A stretch of DNA of 64,000 bases from Gallionellaceae bacterium (GTDB lineage: Bacteria > Pseudomonadota > Gammaproteobacteria > Burkholderiales > Gallionellaceae), in contig JAUQWW010000039.1 of assembly GCA_030834965.1 (NCBI GenBank), forward strand, positions 1 through 64,000. The letters run 5' to 3'. The position numbers were made by a program, and so were the translations under genes. The notes under the pieces are model-generated. The model was given only the letters and a program-made list of their open reading frames with translations, was not told the DNA's origin and searched no databases. Positions 22,014 to 31,300 of this stretch are shown here, piece by piece. The stretch's first letter is position 1, and every line of letters starts with the position of its first letter.

Positions 22014-23117
22014 CTAGCTTTTATTTTCTATAAGTTGATTAAGAATTTTCTCATGTAATTTCGCGCTGGCGATCAAACTGAATTTTTCGGCCACTTTTTT
22101 TCTGCCCGACTGCCCGAATTTCTCCGACAGGCTCTCGTCCTTAAGCAGGCGAATAATGTGCGAAGCCAGACATTCTACATCTCGCACCGGCACATTGAAC
22201 CCATCTTCACCATCGTTGATTAATTCAGGTATCCCATCAATCGCGTAGGCCACAACGGGGCACCCCCATGCAAAACTCTCCAGCAACGCAGTTGGACAAC
22301 CTTCATTCCAAAGAGATGGCAATACAAAAACACGTGCCCGACGAAAATAAGCTGAAACATCTGCCCGAAAACCTTCACAACGAACCGCATGCGCAAGACC
22401 CGCCCTCTCGATGGCGCGCTGAACCTCCCCGTTCATATCATCGCGCCCAACGAACACAAATTTTGCATCTGGAACGGCAGCGAGCACCAACTGAACCGCC
22501 TTCAAATACTCGCAGTGGCCCTTGCGTGAATTGAGGTTGGCCACAGTCAGGACCTCCAAAGGCCGCGCGGCAAGGCCAGGTATTTCTGGGGGCAGTTCCG
22601 CAAGCCCGTTGTAAATCACCTGAACGCGCATCGCAGGAATTTTGCACCGCTGGCTCAGCGTATCTGCCGCGATTCTTGAATTAGTGATATAGCCATCCAC
22701 CAAGCCGTGAAACCATCGCTCAGCAAATCGAAATCCTCGATCAAGTCGTGAACCAGAGTCAGGGTTCCAGCGCACCCCCTGAATCAGTCGCACCCCCGGC
22801 ATAAAAATCATTAACCACCGCAAAACAAATGCGGCTCGAATGCCGCAAACATAAATTCCATCAATATGGTCGCGGCGAACGTAGCGTACTAGCGCAACAA
22901 GTGCTCGCCAATTAAATTTACCATGTTCGTTGATATCTCGACGGAGCCCAAGAACTACAGGCTCTCGCCCCATGCCACGCACCCAGTCGCACCATGCACT
23001 TTCGCCATCTAACGTAGCCAAGTGATAATCAATATCGGAAGGAACAAATGCCATACGCGTCAAACTTCGTTCGGCTCCGCCTAACTCACTACTGGAAAAC
23101 AATAACAACACCTTCAT
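22014..23117 (-). CDS. Glycosyltransferase family 4
   Basis: A 367-aa GT-B glycosyltransferase. The N-terminus MKVLLLFSSSELGGAERSL carries the GGAE loop typical of the family. The C-terminal domain has LTVANLNSRKGH, then the EX7E motif in WNEGCPTALLESFA. I chose the ATG that overlaps the upstream stop as ATGA; a longer frame adds six residues. Cytoplasmic sugar addition to the repeat unit is inferred. Confidence 0.88.
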   Translation of the reverse strand: MKVLLLFSSSELGGAERSLTRMAFVPSDIDYHLATLDGESAWCDWVRGMGREPVVLGLRRDINEHGKFNWRALVALVRYVRRDHIDGIYVCGIRAAFVLRWLMIFMPGVRLIQGVRWNPDSGSRLDRGFRFAERWFHGLVDGYITNSRIAADTLSQRCKIPAMRVQVIYNGLAELPPEIPGLAARPLEVLTVANLNSRKGHCEYLKAVQLVLAAVPDAKFVFVGRDDMNGEVQRAIERAGLAHAVRCEGFRADVSAYFRRARVFVLPSLWNEGCPTALLESFAWGCPVVAYAIDGIPELINDGEDGFNVPVRDVECLASHIIRLLKDESLSEKFGQSGRKKVAEKFSLIASAKLHEKILNQLIENKS

Positions 23118-24472
23118 AGGCCACGTCCAAGACATGGCTTTGCCTTGATAATTTTGGATACTTCATCGTTTGTCATGTACCGCCCCCAGCTAACGGCACC
23201 TAAGTAGTCAGCATCAAACAAATTTATGCGACTCCACAGGAGTCGTTCCTTATCGAAGCGTACATGCCTACGATTATCCGTTTCCTCAAAATACGCGCTT
23301 CCATCGTCTAGAATTGTCGCTCGGCCTTGCGAAACAGTTCTAAGACGCAATCTTTCCATGATTTCTTTGTATGGGGTAGAAATAGTGTTTGTTTGCAAAT
23401 CGACCAAGTAAATTTGATTGCTGTCATTTTGACGCAAGAATTCACTACCATTCGGCATCGCGTTCACAGCATCGTTACCTAACACGCTGATTTGGTGGTC
23501 GCCAATGAAGTTAGCATCGTGCTGACCAAGCCAAGGGCCAATTTTGTGCCAAAGAATTTTATTGGTACTTGGCCTGTACAAAAATACTCCGCTAGACAAC
23601 CTTGCACTTATTAACAAATCATCTTTCTTCCAAAATTTGCCATCACTTAATGCAGGGGTTATATCATTCATATGAACAGGATCATTATTGAATACATCAC
23701 CAAAGTGGCCCAATACCAGCGCCCTCAGATCGTTATCAATAAGAATTCTTGCGAACGATTGGCGTAGAAGTACGACTCCATTGGCTGAAACCTTGGTGAT
23801 CGCATCATCTTTTAAATGTTCATTAAGAAATTTGTTTTCAGGAAAACTGCCACTCGTGATAGAGGGGACCCAAATATTTCCATCTGCATCCTCCTCGATT
23901 GAATGATGAAAAGACCCATCGCTTTGCCACAAAGTTTTTTTCTCACAGATTGAGTGTCGAATCAAAGATCCATCTGCGCTAAAAATAAGATCCCCATTTC
24001 TTGCCAGCAATGGGTGAATAGGCATGCTCCAGTCTTTTCCGCTTATTTGAAAATATCGAGTTGCCTTCTGAGAATTTGCAATTTTAGAAAAATCAGGAAC
24101 AACTTTGAAAATTTGTTTTCCATCTGAAATTCTAATTAGGCTTACTACGCCTTGTTTGTCTTCATGGGTTACATGCGAAAGAAGAAGGTAGCCGTTATCT
24201 GACGGGTCTGGAAATTTTTCTGACCAACCAGAGGTATCAATTTGGTTCTTAGCTAAAAGGAGAGCCATCGGCTTGGATGGATGTGTAACTTTGACGAATG
24301 CTTGTTTAACCAGGCTTGGAAATACAACTATCTTTAGAATGGCCTCGCCAATAGGTCTTGGTAGCCTAGCCCCTCCTGCAGTTATGGCTTGTCTCGTTGC
24401 CCAAACCGTCACAATAACGACGCAACAAACGATTACCAACACAAAGTAAATTATCCATAATTTTTGTTTCAT
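23114..24472 (-). CDS. Arylsulfotransferase (ASST)-like beta-propeller protein
   Basis: A 452-aa protein with an N-terminal membrane anchor (residues 5-27) and an extracytoplasmic domain that resembles the arylsulfotransferase propeller. FHHSIEEDADGNIWV matches the first histidine blade, DPVHMNDITPAL the second, and WLGQHDANFI the third. True ASST enzymes move sulfate between phenolic groups without PAPS in the periplasm. The family also includes proteins whose role in polysaccharide loci is unknown. It is next to a sulfotransferase gene. Its composition is notably A/T-rich. I am fairly sure of the fold family, not of the reaction. Confidence 0.7.
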   Translation of the reverse strand: MKQKLWIIYFVLVIVCCVVIVTVWATRQAITAGGARLPRPIGEAILKIVVFPSLVKQAFVKVTHPSKPMALLLAKNQIDTSGWSEKFPDPSDNGYLLLSHVTHEDKQGVVSLIRISDGKQIFKVVPDFSKIANSQKATRYFQISGKDWSMPIHPLLARNGDLIFSADGSLIRHSICEKKTLWQSDGSFHHSIEEDADGNIWVPSITSGSFPENKFLNEHLKDDAITKVSANGVVLLRQSFARILIDNDLRALVLGHFGDVFNNDPVHMNDITPALSDGKFWKKDDLLISARLSSGVFLYRPSTNKILWHKIGPWLGQHDANFIGDHQISVLGNDAVNAMPNGSEFLRQNDSNQIYLVDLQTNTISTPYKEIMERLRLRTVSQGRATILDDGSAYFEETDNRRHVRFDKERLLWSRINLFDADYLGAVSWGRYMTNDEVSKIIKAKPCLGRGL

Positions 24473-24511
24473 AACAGGAATCTTTTTTCAAATTGATGAG
24501 CTTGGCGGCCC

Positions 24512-25630
24512 TCAGTGGGTGAGTTGCTGGAGTTTTTCATAGGTCAGGCCAGCTTGCCGTATGGCTTCATTAATGGCTATTTCATCGCTACAACCTTGCC
24601 TTATCAGGTCGTGATTATGAGGCTGTGCAAGCTTGATCTGCTCCGCCAAACGCATTCGAGAATTTTCTCCCAAGTAAATGGAGGTCTTGTCGAAAATGCG
24701 AGCCAGTTGGCTTTCGGGCTGTCTGCAAAGTGCTTCGTAGTGAACCAAGTGAACCTGTGTTAGGCCTTGGGTAAGAGCCTCAATCACATATTGGTATACA
24801 TGAGTCCAGTACTTGAGCCAATAAAGTGGAGTAGAGGCTGCATCTTGTAGATTTGAAATATTTGTTGTGGTTGGATTCACGCTTCCTTCAAATATAAAGG
24901 GGCGGTGATCCATCCCAAACTCGAAGTGCTTGAGCAGGCTCATGTACTCTAAAACAAATGGATCCTGTTTTTGCTGCTTACAAAACTGGATGTGTTGCCT
25001 GTGCAGAGAAAGTGCGGTTTGTATCGGGTTGCGATACATCAGCAATACGCTACTTTTTGGAAAGCTATTGTTAAGCGCATTAAGCCGCACCAGGTTGTTG
25101 TTGTTCTTTGAGAGGTATCGTCGGTGCGAGTCTGTATGTTCGTTAGCGATATTTAGCGTTTGTATATACTGCCCGAAAAGGCGCATTTCTGCTGCACTCG
25201 GCTGGTGCACCCCAACGGTTTTCCCATATAGATGATTATGGTTGCAAATATTGTCCCAAAAAACTGACTCAAAGCTCTCGGGGCTGTCAAATCCGACCAA
25301 AATACCATCACCATGAGCACGTTCAGTGGGTTCACTTTTCCGCTGGAATAATTTTGAGATCTTACTCCACACCGTTGGCATTAATACAAACGGCATGTCT
25401 CGATACGTAATGGTATTGAAGACACCGGTTTGGTAAAGCAGTCTTAGAAGCGTGGTAGTACCGCTCCGGGCCAAACCACATACGAAAACGGGTTGAATTT
25501 CTTCGTTTGCGAGGAATTTCCCCTTGTAGGTGCTCAACTGGACATCGAGTGAAATTTTTTGGATATTTCTTGAGCGCAATACCAGGCGATGCAAGAAGCG
25601 ATCCAGCGCTGAGTATGCGTTTGGTGTCAT
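24512..25630 (-). CDS. PAPS-dependent sulfotransferase family protein
   Basis: A 372-aa P-loop sulfotransferase. The 5'-phosphosulfate loop is VFVCGLARSGTTTLLRLL (about residue 50) and the 3'-phosphate site is VLLMYRNPIQTALSLHR (about residue 200). Cytoplasmic transfer of sulfate from PAPS to a sugar or lipid-linked intermediate is the family reaction. The start ATG overlaps the upstream stop as ATGA. No PAPS synthesis genes (cysD/N/C) are in the window. Together with the ASST-like neighbour it points to a sulfated product, but neither substrate is known. Confidence 0.8.
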   Translation of the reverse strand: MTPNAYSALDRFLHRLVLRSRNIQKISLDVQLSTYKGKFLANEEIQPVFVCGLARSGTTTLLRLLYQTGVFNTITYRDMPFVLMPTVWSKISKLFQRKSEPTERAHGDGILVGFDSPESFESVFWDNICNHNHLYGKTVGVHQPSAAEMRLFGQYIQTLNIANEHTDSHRRYLSKNNNNLVRLNALNNSFPKSSVLLMYRNPIQTALSLHRQHIQFCKQQKQDPFVLEYMSLLKHFEFGMDHRPFIFEGSVNPTTTNISNLQDAASTPLYWLKYWTHVYQYVIEALTQGLTQVHLVHYEALCRQPESQLARIFDKTSIYLGENSRMRLAEQIKLAQPHNHDLIRQGCSDEIAINEAIRQAGLTYEKLQQLTH

Positions 25631-25995
25631 CGATCTGATTTTCCACGCTGCGCGACGCGTATTTTTCGTGACCAAACCAGCGCCCCAAAAAGAGCGATAA
25701 CGCTGGTCTCAGTAAGATATAAACTAGCGTTGAGCTCGGGAAAAAAAAAGAGGGGACCAGCGAGCACTGCAAAAAGCAGACAAAGGCCAACACCTAGTTT
25801 AACATTTGCCTTTAATAGCGCTTTGGAATTTCTTTTCAGGAATGCTTCACGCTCCATTTCAGTTTTATACTTTGCGAAATCGTTAAGAGTGGTGAAAAGA
25901 AGAGATATGCTGCCTACGAACTGTTCCTGAATGCCGAGGCCTAAAAACAACGCGACGACCAGTATGCCGACGCCAAGTGACAACAAATGAATCAT
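25627..25995 (-). CDS. Small membrane protein, unrecognised
   Basis: A 122-aa protein with an N-terminal hydrophobic segment (residues 3-28), a charged middle (KYKTEMEREAFLKRN) and a second long hydrophobic stretch (about residues 68-108). Both ends are coupled by ATGA overlaps, to the tiny YIGPG protein upstream and the sulfotransferase downstream. It therefore seems a real member of the operon. I do not recognise a family. A membrane partner for the sulfotransferase is only a guess from position. Confidence 0.6.
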   Translation of the reverse strand: MIHLLSLGVGILVVALFLGLGIQEQFVGSISLLFTTLNDFAKYKTEMEREAFLKRNSKALLKANVKLGVGLCLLFAVLAGPLFFFPELNASLYLTETSVIALFGALVWSRKIRVAQRGKSDR

Positions 25996-26192
25996 TTTTG
26001 ATGCGGTTTTTTGAAGATTTTTCTATACAGGCGTTTGAGCGGGTACCAAAACACGCTGACAACCATCAGAACCAAACCAAAAAAAATGCCGAGTACAACA
26101 CCTGCGACGCCTAAGCCCATACCTGGGCCGATGTACGCATACGCTTGTGAAGGTGCAATCAAAAAGATCGACATAAATATTAAGTGTCGCAT
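25992..26192 (-). CDS. Small membrane protein with AYIGPG motif
   Basis: A 66-aa protein: a signal-like start (MRHLIFMSIFLIAPSQAYA), then YIGPGMGLG, a glycine-rich transmembrane helix, and a basic tail (KRLYRKIFKKPHQK). Tiny proteins with an AYIGPG motif occur in other surface-polysaccharide loci, in my recollection, without known function. I start at ATG 26192 because the predicted signal peptide begins there. ATG 26228 adds 12 residues, and neither has a clear ribosome-binding site. The end overlaps the next gene as ATGA. The 175 bases upstream hold no evident gene. Confidence 0.55.
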   Translation of the reverse strand: MRHLIFMSIFLIAPSQAYAYIGPGMGLGVAGVVLGIFFGLVLMVVSVFWYPLKRLYRKIFKKPHQK

Positions 26193-26367
26193 AAGAAATA
26201 TCAGTTGGTAGTGACTATCATCTTTCATGAGATTATTGGCATGTCGTTGGGTGCGCGCGACATTTGAGCGTGTAGACAAGCGAGCTTCCCTCTGTTTTTC
26301 GTTCCAACACATTGACATCAATAAAATAAAATTCCCAACGCGCCCCTCTATAAAATGAAGGATATTT

Positions 26368-27096
26368 CTAGTGTCGGCGACGGGCCAAAACCACATAATG
26401 TGTTGCCAACAGTCGACTGTAAATGGACAAACCAAGCGTGCTAAGCAAGGCACGTTCCACCATTCTTTTTCCAAACGAGTTATAAGGCGAGAAAGGAGCC
26501 GATGCATATTGGAAATCACGCACTATCATTAGCCCGCTACTGTGAAGAAAGTGGCTGAATGATTTTTTTGTCCAGAAATTGATGTGCCCCAATGGATTAT
26601 CAGTACGCGGCTTACCCCTCAAGGCGCAACTTAACTCCGGCCATAAACATTGTTCCAAAGGCACTTCCAGCACAAACCATTCGCTTAAAGGCAATAATTT
26701 TGCCAACTCTTTCTCGGGTTCCGGGATATGTTCCAATACATGCGAAGAAACCACCACATCAAAAGAGGCTGCAGCATTCATTGCCTGCAACACATCTACA
26801 TGTTCATACCTTAGGCCGGGTCGTGCAAATGCAGTACGAGCATTTGCAATTCCAGTATTGCTGACATCAACCCCAACTATGTCATTGCCAAAACCATTGC
26901 AGTGCATCCAATATGACAGCACACCATTGCCCGATCCAAAATCTAGCACTCGATCGGGCGGCTTTAGAGCGCCCCACACTCTCTGAATCCCTGGCATACG
27001 ATCACGTACCGCAGAATCGAAGGCATACTCCGTCTGATAAGAGGCATCCTCCCAGAAAGATTCATAGAACGTGTTCTTGTCGCTCATGCTATCCAT
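26368..27096 (-). CDS. Class I SAM-dependent methyltransferase
   Basis: A 242-aa methyltransferase. Motif I is VLDFGSGNGVLSYWM (about residue 50), motif II is VGVDVSNTGIANA, and VVVSSHVLEHIPEPEKEL is the usual VLEH segment. The long C-terminal region (KSFSHFLHSSGL) is typical of sugar or lipid methyltransferases. ATG 27096 overlaps the glycosyltransferase stop by 8 bases; the ATG three codons later (27087), behind GGATAG, may be the true start. Acceptor unknown. Confidence 0.82.
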   Translation of the reverse strand: MDSMSDKNTFYESFWEDASYQTEYAFDSAVRDRMPGIQRVWGALKPPDRVLDFGSGNGVLSYWMHCNGFGNDIVGVDVSNTGIANARTAFARPGLRYEHVDVLQAMNAAASFDVVVSSHVLEHIPEPEKELAKLLPLSEWFVLEVPLEQCLWPELSCALRGKPRTDNPLGHINFWTKKSFSHFLHSSGLMIVRDFQYASAPFSPYNSFGKRMVERALLSTLGLSIYSRLLATHYVVLARRRH

Positions 27097-28021
27097 AACG
27101 TCTTATCAACCCTATTTGTTTGGTTAATTGCGCCACGCGCCCCCCAATGGATGCCCCCACCAACAAAATTAAAAATGCACCCAGAGTTTCTTTGACACAA
27201 GTTAAAGACGCACCTTTGCGCCACTGAGACCACGCGCCGGTCATACCTGCAAACCTAAGATATACCGCTAAGCGAAGACACTTGGTGCGCCACACAAGTG
27301 GAGCCTCGCGCTTATATAAATCCTCATAACGTTCAAACAATTTCTGATAGCACAGTGCAGTTTCACGAGCCTTCTTCGCGGTCGTCCATCCTGCTGACAC
27401 CGAGCCTGCACGCGCCTCATGATAGATACGTAATACACGGCTAGTAACCCAGAACGGCCCATCTAAGGCGAAGTTAATATAGCTTACGATCCCGCAGGAT
27501 TTACGCATTTCAAGGTCAATATAACTCTTGCCCCTTACATAATCTCCCTTAAACAGAGGGAGATATTCGCCAGAATACCGCTCGTTAAGAATATCGCTCA
27601 ACATTAACAGACCGTTGTAATCTGGAACTTGCGCGGTCACGCGCCCCTCGGGATTGCGACAAGCTGCATAACAGACATTAACTTCGGTAGGCCAAGCCTC
27701 CAAAACAGCCTTCAGCGTCATTGCCCAGTCTGACACAAGCTCGTCATCAGCATCCAAAATAGACACCACCGCGCCACTGCTAGCTGCGATACCGGTATTT
27801 CGTCCGGCGCACATACCACGATTTTTGTCATGCACGAGTAGGCGCGCACCCGGATAGCGTGACACGACTACCGCCAATTCAGCACCATCCGAACTTCCAT
27901 CATCCACCACCAGCGCTTCAACCGACCAATCATCTGGCATCTTGGCTGTAAACACCGAATCAAGCGTTCGTCCAATTGATGTCGAGACATTGTAAGCAGG
28001 AACCACAAAGGAAATTAGCAT
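27089..28021 (-). CDS. Glycosyltransferase family 2
   Basis: A 310-aa GT-A glycosyltransferase. It has SFVVPAYNVSTSIGRTLDSV at the N-terminus, VVDDGSSDGAEL, and the metal-binding ILDADDELV (about residue 92). A weakly hydrophobic segment near the C-terminus (LGAFLILLVGASIG) may anchor it to the membrane. It overlaps the upstream GT4 gene by 7 bases. It inverts configuration at the added sugar, by family rule; the substrate is unknown. Confidence 0.88.
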   Translation of the reverse strand: MLISFVVPAYNVSTSIGRTLDSVFTAKMPDDWSVEALVVDDGSSDGAELAVVVSRYPGARLLVHDKNRGMCAGRNTGIAASSGAVVSILDADDELVSDWAMTLKAVLEAWPTEVNVCYAACRNPEGRVTAQVPDYNGLLMLSDILNERYSGEYLPLFKGDYVRGKSYIDLEMRKSCGIVSYINFALDGPFWVTSRVLRIYHEARAGSVSAGWTTAKKARETALCYQKLFERYEDLYKREAPLVWRTKCLRLAVYLRFAGMTGAWSQWRKGASLTCVKETLGAFLILLVGASIGGRVAQLTKQIGLIRRYG

Positions 28022-29097
28022 GCAAACCGCTCAGACATTAAGCGCACACTCTCGTGCCGAGCTTTGTTTCGCCATTGGGGATTGTTCGCAAAACCGAGCA
28101 TGGCTTCATAGAGGCAGTTCTCGAATTCAGTTGTATCGGTCTTGCGAACATAATCCTTGATGTTCTCCAACTCATAGTAATAGCGGGATGGTGTGATGCC
28201 ATCCCAAATAGAAATGGGCGGTTCAAGCAACCGCCCATTCCTTCCATCCTCTACCATCTCACGTAACGCATATACATCGGTCGCAATTAACGCCAAGCCA
28301 TGAGCCAAACCCTCCAATGCTACCATGCCAAATGATTCCACATAGGTAGGCAAGAGCAAGACATCAGCTTGCCGCATAAATTGGTTATGTATTTCGTCCC
28401 GCAAAAAGCTGGCTTCATGCACATAAATGCCCGGACACCCCGCTGCAAGATCGGCAAATTCAGAAGGCAGATGGGTAATGATATCCAATCGCGCATTCCT
28501 TGCCTGGTCATAAACACGACGGAACGCCTTAAGTAATGCCACTCCTCCCTTGATCTCAAACTGCGTCCCTACGAACAAGAAGCGGCAACTATTGGAGAGC
28601 ACAGAGTCAATCTCTTTAACAGCCTGCGGGATGCTGGGGTAATGAACCTTGGCCTTTTCGTATACTTCAGTCCCAAACAAGGATTTAAGGCTCTGCCGAC
28701 AGGCCTCACTCATACAGCGAATTTCAAGGCAACGCTTAGATAACAAAATATGCTTAATTAAAAAACGATAAATGGGCATGGCATGCAAGTTATAACCAAC
28801 CAAAGACCAAGGATTATCCAGGTCAACGATAAATTTACCCGTCGCAATAATTCCACCCCAAACATAAACCACCGCATCTTGATGCGCTGCATTGGGACGT
28901 AATTTAATATTTAATAACGGAAGCTTTTGTTTCCAGGATGCCTTGATCTTTGGTGACTTGGCATAAAACGCGCTGACCTGGGCGCCATGCCGATTTTGCA
29001 CAACCTCAGGATTTATCACCTCATGAGCAGGCCAACGTCTGATGGTATCGATCTGTCGGTCTCGTAAGTAAGAATGTTGGCAAAAGAAGACTTTCAT
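28015..29097 (-). CDS. Glycosyltransferase family 4
   Basis: A 360-aa GT-B glycosyltransferase. The EX7E motif is in YVESFGMVALEGLA (about residue 255), and RFLFVGTQFEIKGG precedes it. The N-terminal half is less typical (MKVFFCQHSYLRDRQ). The start overlaps the end of the Wzy gene as ATGA. Donor and acceptor cannot be told. Confidence 0.85.
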   Translation of the reverse strand: MKVFFCQHSYLRDRQIDTIRRWPAHEVINPEVVQNRHGAQVSAFYAKSPKIKASWKQKLPLLNIKLRPNAAHQDAVVYVWGGIIATGKFIVDLDNPWSLVGYNLHAMPIYRFLIKHILLSKRCLEIRCMSEACRQSLKSLFGTEVYEKAKVHYPSIPQAVKEIDSVLSNSCRFLFVGTQFEIKGGVALLKAFRRVYDQARNARLDIITHLPSEFADLAAGCPGIYVHEASFLRDEIHNQFMRQADVLLLPTYVESFGMVALEGLAHGLALIATDVYALREMVEDGRNGRLLEPPISIWDGITPSRYYYELENIKDYVRKTDTTEFENCLYEAMLGFANNPQWRNKARHESVRLMSERFAC

Positions 29098-30512
29098 CGA
29101 ACACCGCCCGAATCAGCAAGAGGCTTATAAACTGTATTTTTCAGCGATTGAAAACCAAACACATCTTTGACTAGCGAGGTTACTGCCGATTTCACGTTGG
29201 CAAAGCCAAAGACAAAACAAGCGGTGATGAGAAACATTAGCGTCACCTGAAGCATCCCAGTCCCTGCACGCAACACATTGAATACATTTAAAAATATAAA
29301 AAGCGACATCCCAAACAAAACAGGGTGTGACTGCCTCTGCCAAAAATACATATGAAGTACTTTAAGAAGCCTTCCCAGGAAAAAAGCCATCGCTAATCCA
29401 AACAATATGCCAAATCCAAAAATAAAATCTGTGATATATGAAACAGGAAATGTTGTTGTTGCTGCACCGTCAACGTACATCCACGGATAAAGGAAGAACT
29501 GCTCAGCGACACTGCCATATATTTCAGGCTTGTTAATCCAAAGTGCGCGCGGCACTAAAGAAAGAAACGCATTAAATATCCAAGCAGAACCAGCATCCAC
29601 ACCGACGACAATATCAATCCAATTTGCTTTTTCCAAAAACGCCCCGAGGTGATCAATACCTTCGAAAGATGATGAAACATTGGTTAGAAAAAACCGCGGT
29701 GCAACTATATCAAATATGTTCCAAAAATTTATATCGCCTTTAAGAATAGCATCAAAATTTATGTATCGAAATATTTGAAAAAAAGGCGCCAATAATATGG
29801 TTGATAACACCGCCAATATCGCAAGCCAGCCTCCCCTACCTTTCTTTACTAGATAAACAACAACCATAGCTAGTAAAAGTTGGGCAAGAATTCGTCGTGA
29901 AGCAAGCCCCACCATTAACAACGTTGATGTAATGAACACCATAGCGATCAAAATATAATGGGTGCCTTTCAATCTTTTTTTCCACTGATTCTGACTTAAA
30001 CTTACGCCAAGATATGAAACGAAAGCGTACATATATAACTCTGAGAATAGAAACATTGGCCCGCTTCCGGTTCTAGCCTCATTCTGTTCGTTACCCACAA
30101 ATGCTGTGAATTCCCCATTTGTGACCAGGTTGTTCATTATGAAAACCCAAGAAAGAAAAACTAGTACCGCCAGAACCCACTGAGACCTTTCAATTTCACG
30201 GCCAATTGGCTCTTTTCCCGACGTCAACGAAGCAACCCTTGCGGAAATATAGCCGGCATAACTTATCAACCAAAAAAGAAAAGCCACAAGCGATGAATAA
30301 AATAATTGAGAATCATCCCAGGCTCGAGGGATTTGGAGATCAATCAAGTTTTCGCTGATAAGCAGTGCTCGAATTGGATAGAAGAGCATCCATAGTAACG
30401 AAAAATACCAAAAATGATTTAAAACTGCCCGTGTGGCACCCACCCTCGAGAGGTCAACCCCCCAAAGTATGGAAATCACGAGAAAAATTAAAACTGTTAA
30501 ACAAATAATCAA
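29094..30512 (-). CDS. wzy: Wzy-type polysaccharide polymerase (O-antigen polymerase-like)
   Basis: A 472-aa protein made almost entirely of hydrophobic helices (about 10-12) with one large periplasmic loop containing FLTNVSSSFEGIDHLG and YPWMYVDGAATTTFPVS. This layout fits Wzy polymerases, which join lipid-linked repeat units in the periplasm. Sequence identity in this class is always low, so the call rests on topology and context. The start codon is TTG; an in-frame TAA lies just upstream. It is A/T-rich compared with the flanking housekeeping genes. Confidence 0.75.
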   Translation of the reverse strand: MIICLTVLIFLVISILWGVDLSRVGATRAVLNHFWYFSLLWMLFYPIRALLISENLIDLQIPRAWDDSQLFYSSLVAFLFWLISYAGYISARVASLTSGKEPIGREIERSQWVLAVLVFLSWVFIMNNLVTNGEFTAFVGNEQNEARTGSGPMFLFSELYMYAFVSYLGVSLSQNQWKKRLKGTHYILIAMVFITSTLLMVGLASRRILAQLLLAMVVVYLVKKGRGGWLAILAVLSTILLAPFFQIFRYINFDAILKGDINFWNIFDIVAPRFFLTNVSSSFEGIDHLGAFLEKANWIDIVVGVDAGSAWIFNAFLSLVPRALWINKPEIYGSVAEQFFLYPWMYVDGAATTTFPVSYITDFIFGFGILFGLAMAFFLGRLLKVLHMYFWQRQSHPVLFGMSLFIFLNVFNVLRAGTGMLQVTLMFLITACFVFGFANVKSAVTSLVKDVFGFQSLKNTVYKPLADSGGVR

Positions 30513-30538
30513 GAAAGTTTAATCCATAAGAACGGACA

Positions 30539-31300
30539 TTAAGACAAACCTTCCACTTGCAGGAAATGAATTTTGTAATTCATTGTGGCAATATTCAGCA
30601 CAATTTTATGAATGTGTGGTTTGATTCCAGCAAAACTACCTTTCTCAATTAAGTGCTCATCCACCACGCGCAAGCCAAATTGCCCAAACAGACCACGCCA
30701 ATAGCTCTCGGAATGGAAACAAACGCCGTAGCCGGCGGTATTGGCCCCCATTAGCTTGGTCAAGGGAGCAAGCACGTTGCTTGACGATAACGCATGGATC
30801 AGCTTGCTCGGCAGTTCGTCATGGAACAGGCCGTTGTAATGTATCTCATACACAACAATCAAACCGCCATCTGCAAGTACGGATTTTGCGGCTTCAAGTG
30901 CTTGCGACTGCAAACGGATCGATTCATCCCTGTGCTTGCCAACGAAGTGATGCAAGACAAAATTGAAAAAAATCACATCGAATCGTTTAGAGCCTTGCGC
31001 GGTCTTTGCGGCCCAATCCAGAAAGTTCGCGCATACGATAGTTTTGCGGTCACTTCTCGAGTTCTTCTCCGCCATGGCTTGGCTCATTTCGATAAGGGTG
31101 CCGGAGGTCTCGGACATTGCCTGGAGCATGGTATCGAGAAAGGTACCGTTCCCTCCCCCCACGTCAAGCAGTGTCAGGTGCTTTTGAGCAGGGACAATGC
31201 CTCTGATCGCCTCCACCACAGGTGCAACTGCATGAATGGCAGTCGAATCGTGATCGAAGCTTTCGACCCGCTCCTCTGAAAGTTTAATTACTTCTGCCAT
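30539..31300 (-). CDS. Class I SAM-dependent methyltransferase
   Basis: A 253-aa methyltransferase. Motif I is LLDVGGGNGTFLDTML (about residue 45). IFFNFVLHHFVGKHRDES and GLIVVYEIHYNG resemble small-molecule or polyketide-type methyltransferases. The start overlaps the stop of an upstream gene remnant as TAATG, so it was once translationally coupled to a gene that is now mostly missing. Substrate unknown. Confidence 0.82.
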   Translation of the reverse strand: MAEVIKLSEERVESFDHDSTAIHAVAPVVEAIRGIVPAQKHLTLLDVGGGNGTFLDTMLQAMSETSGTLIEMSQAMAEKNSRSDRKTIVCANFLDWAAKTAQGSKRFDVIFFNFVLHHFVGKHRDESIRLQSQALEAAKSVLADGGLIVVYEIHYNGLFHDELPSKLIHALSSSNVLAPLTKLMGANTAGYGVCFHSESYWRGLFGQFGLRVVDEHLIEKGSFAGIKPHIHKIVLNIATMNYKIHFLQVEGLS

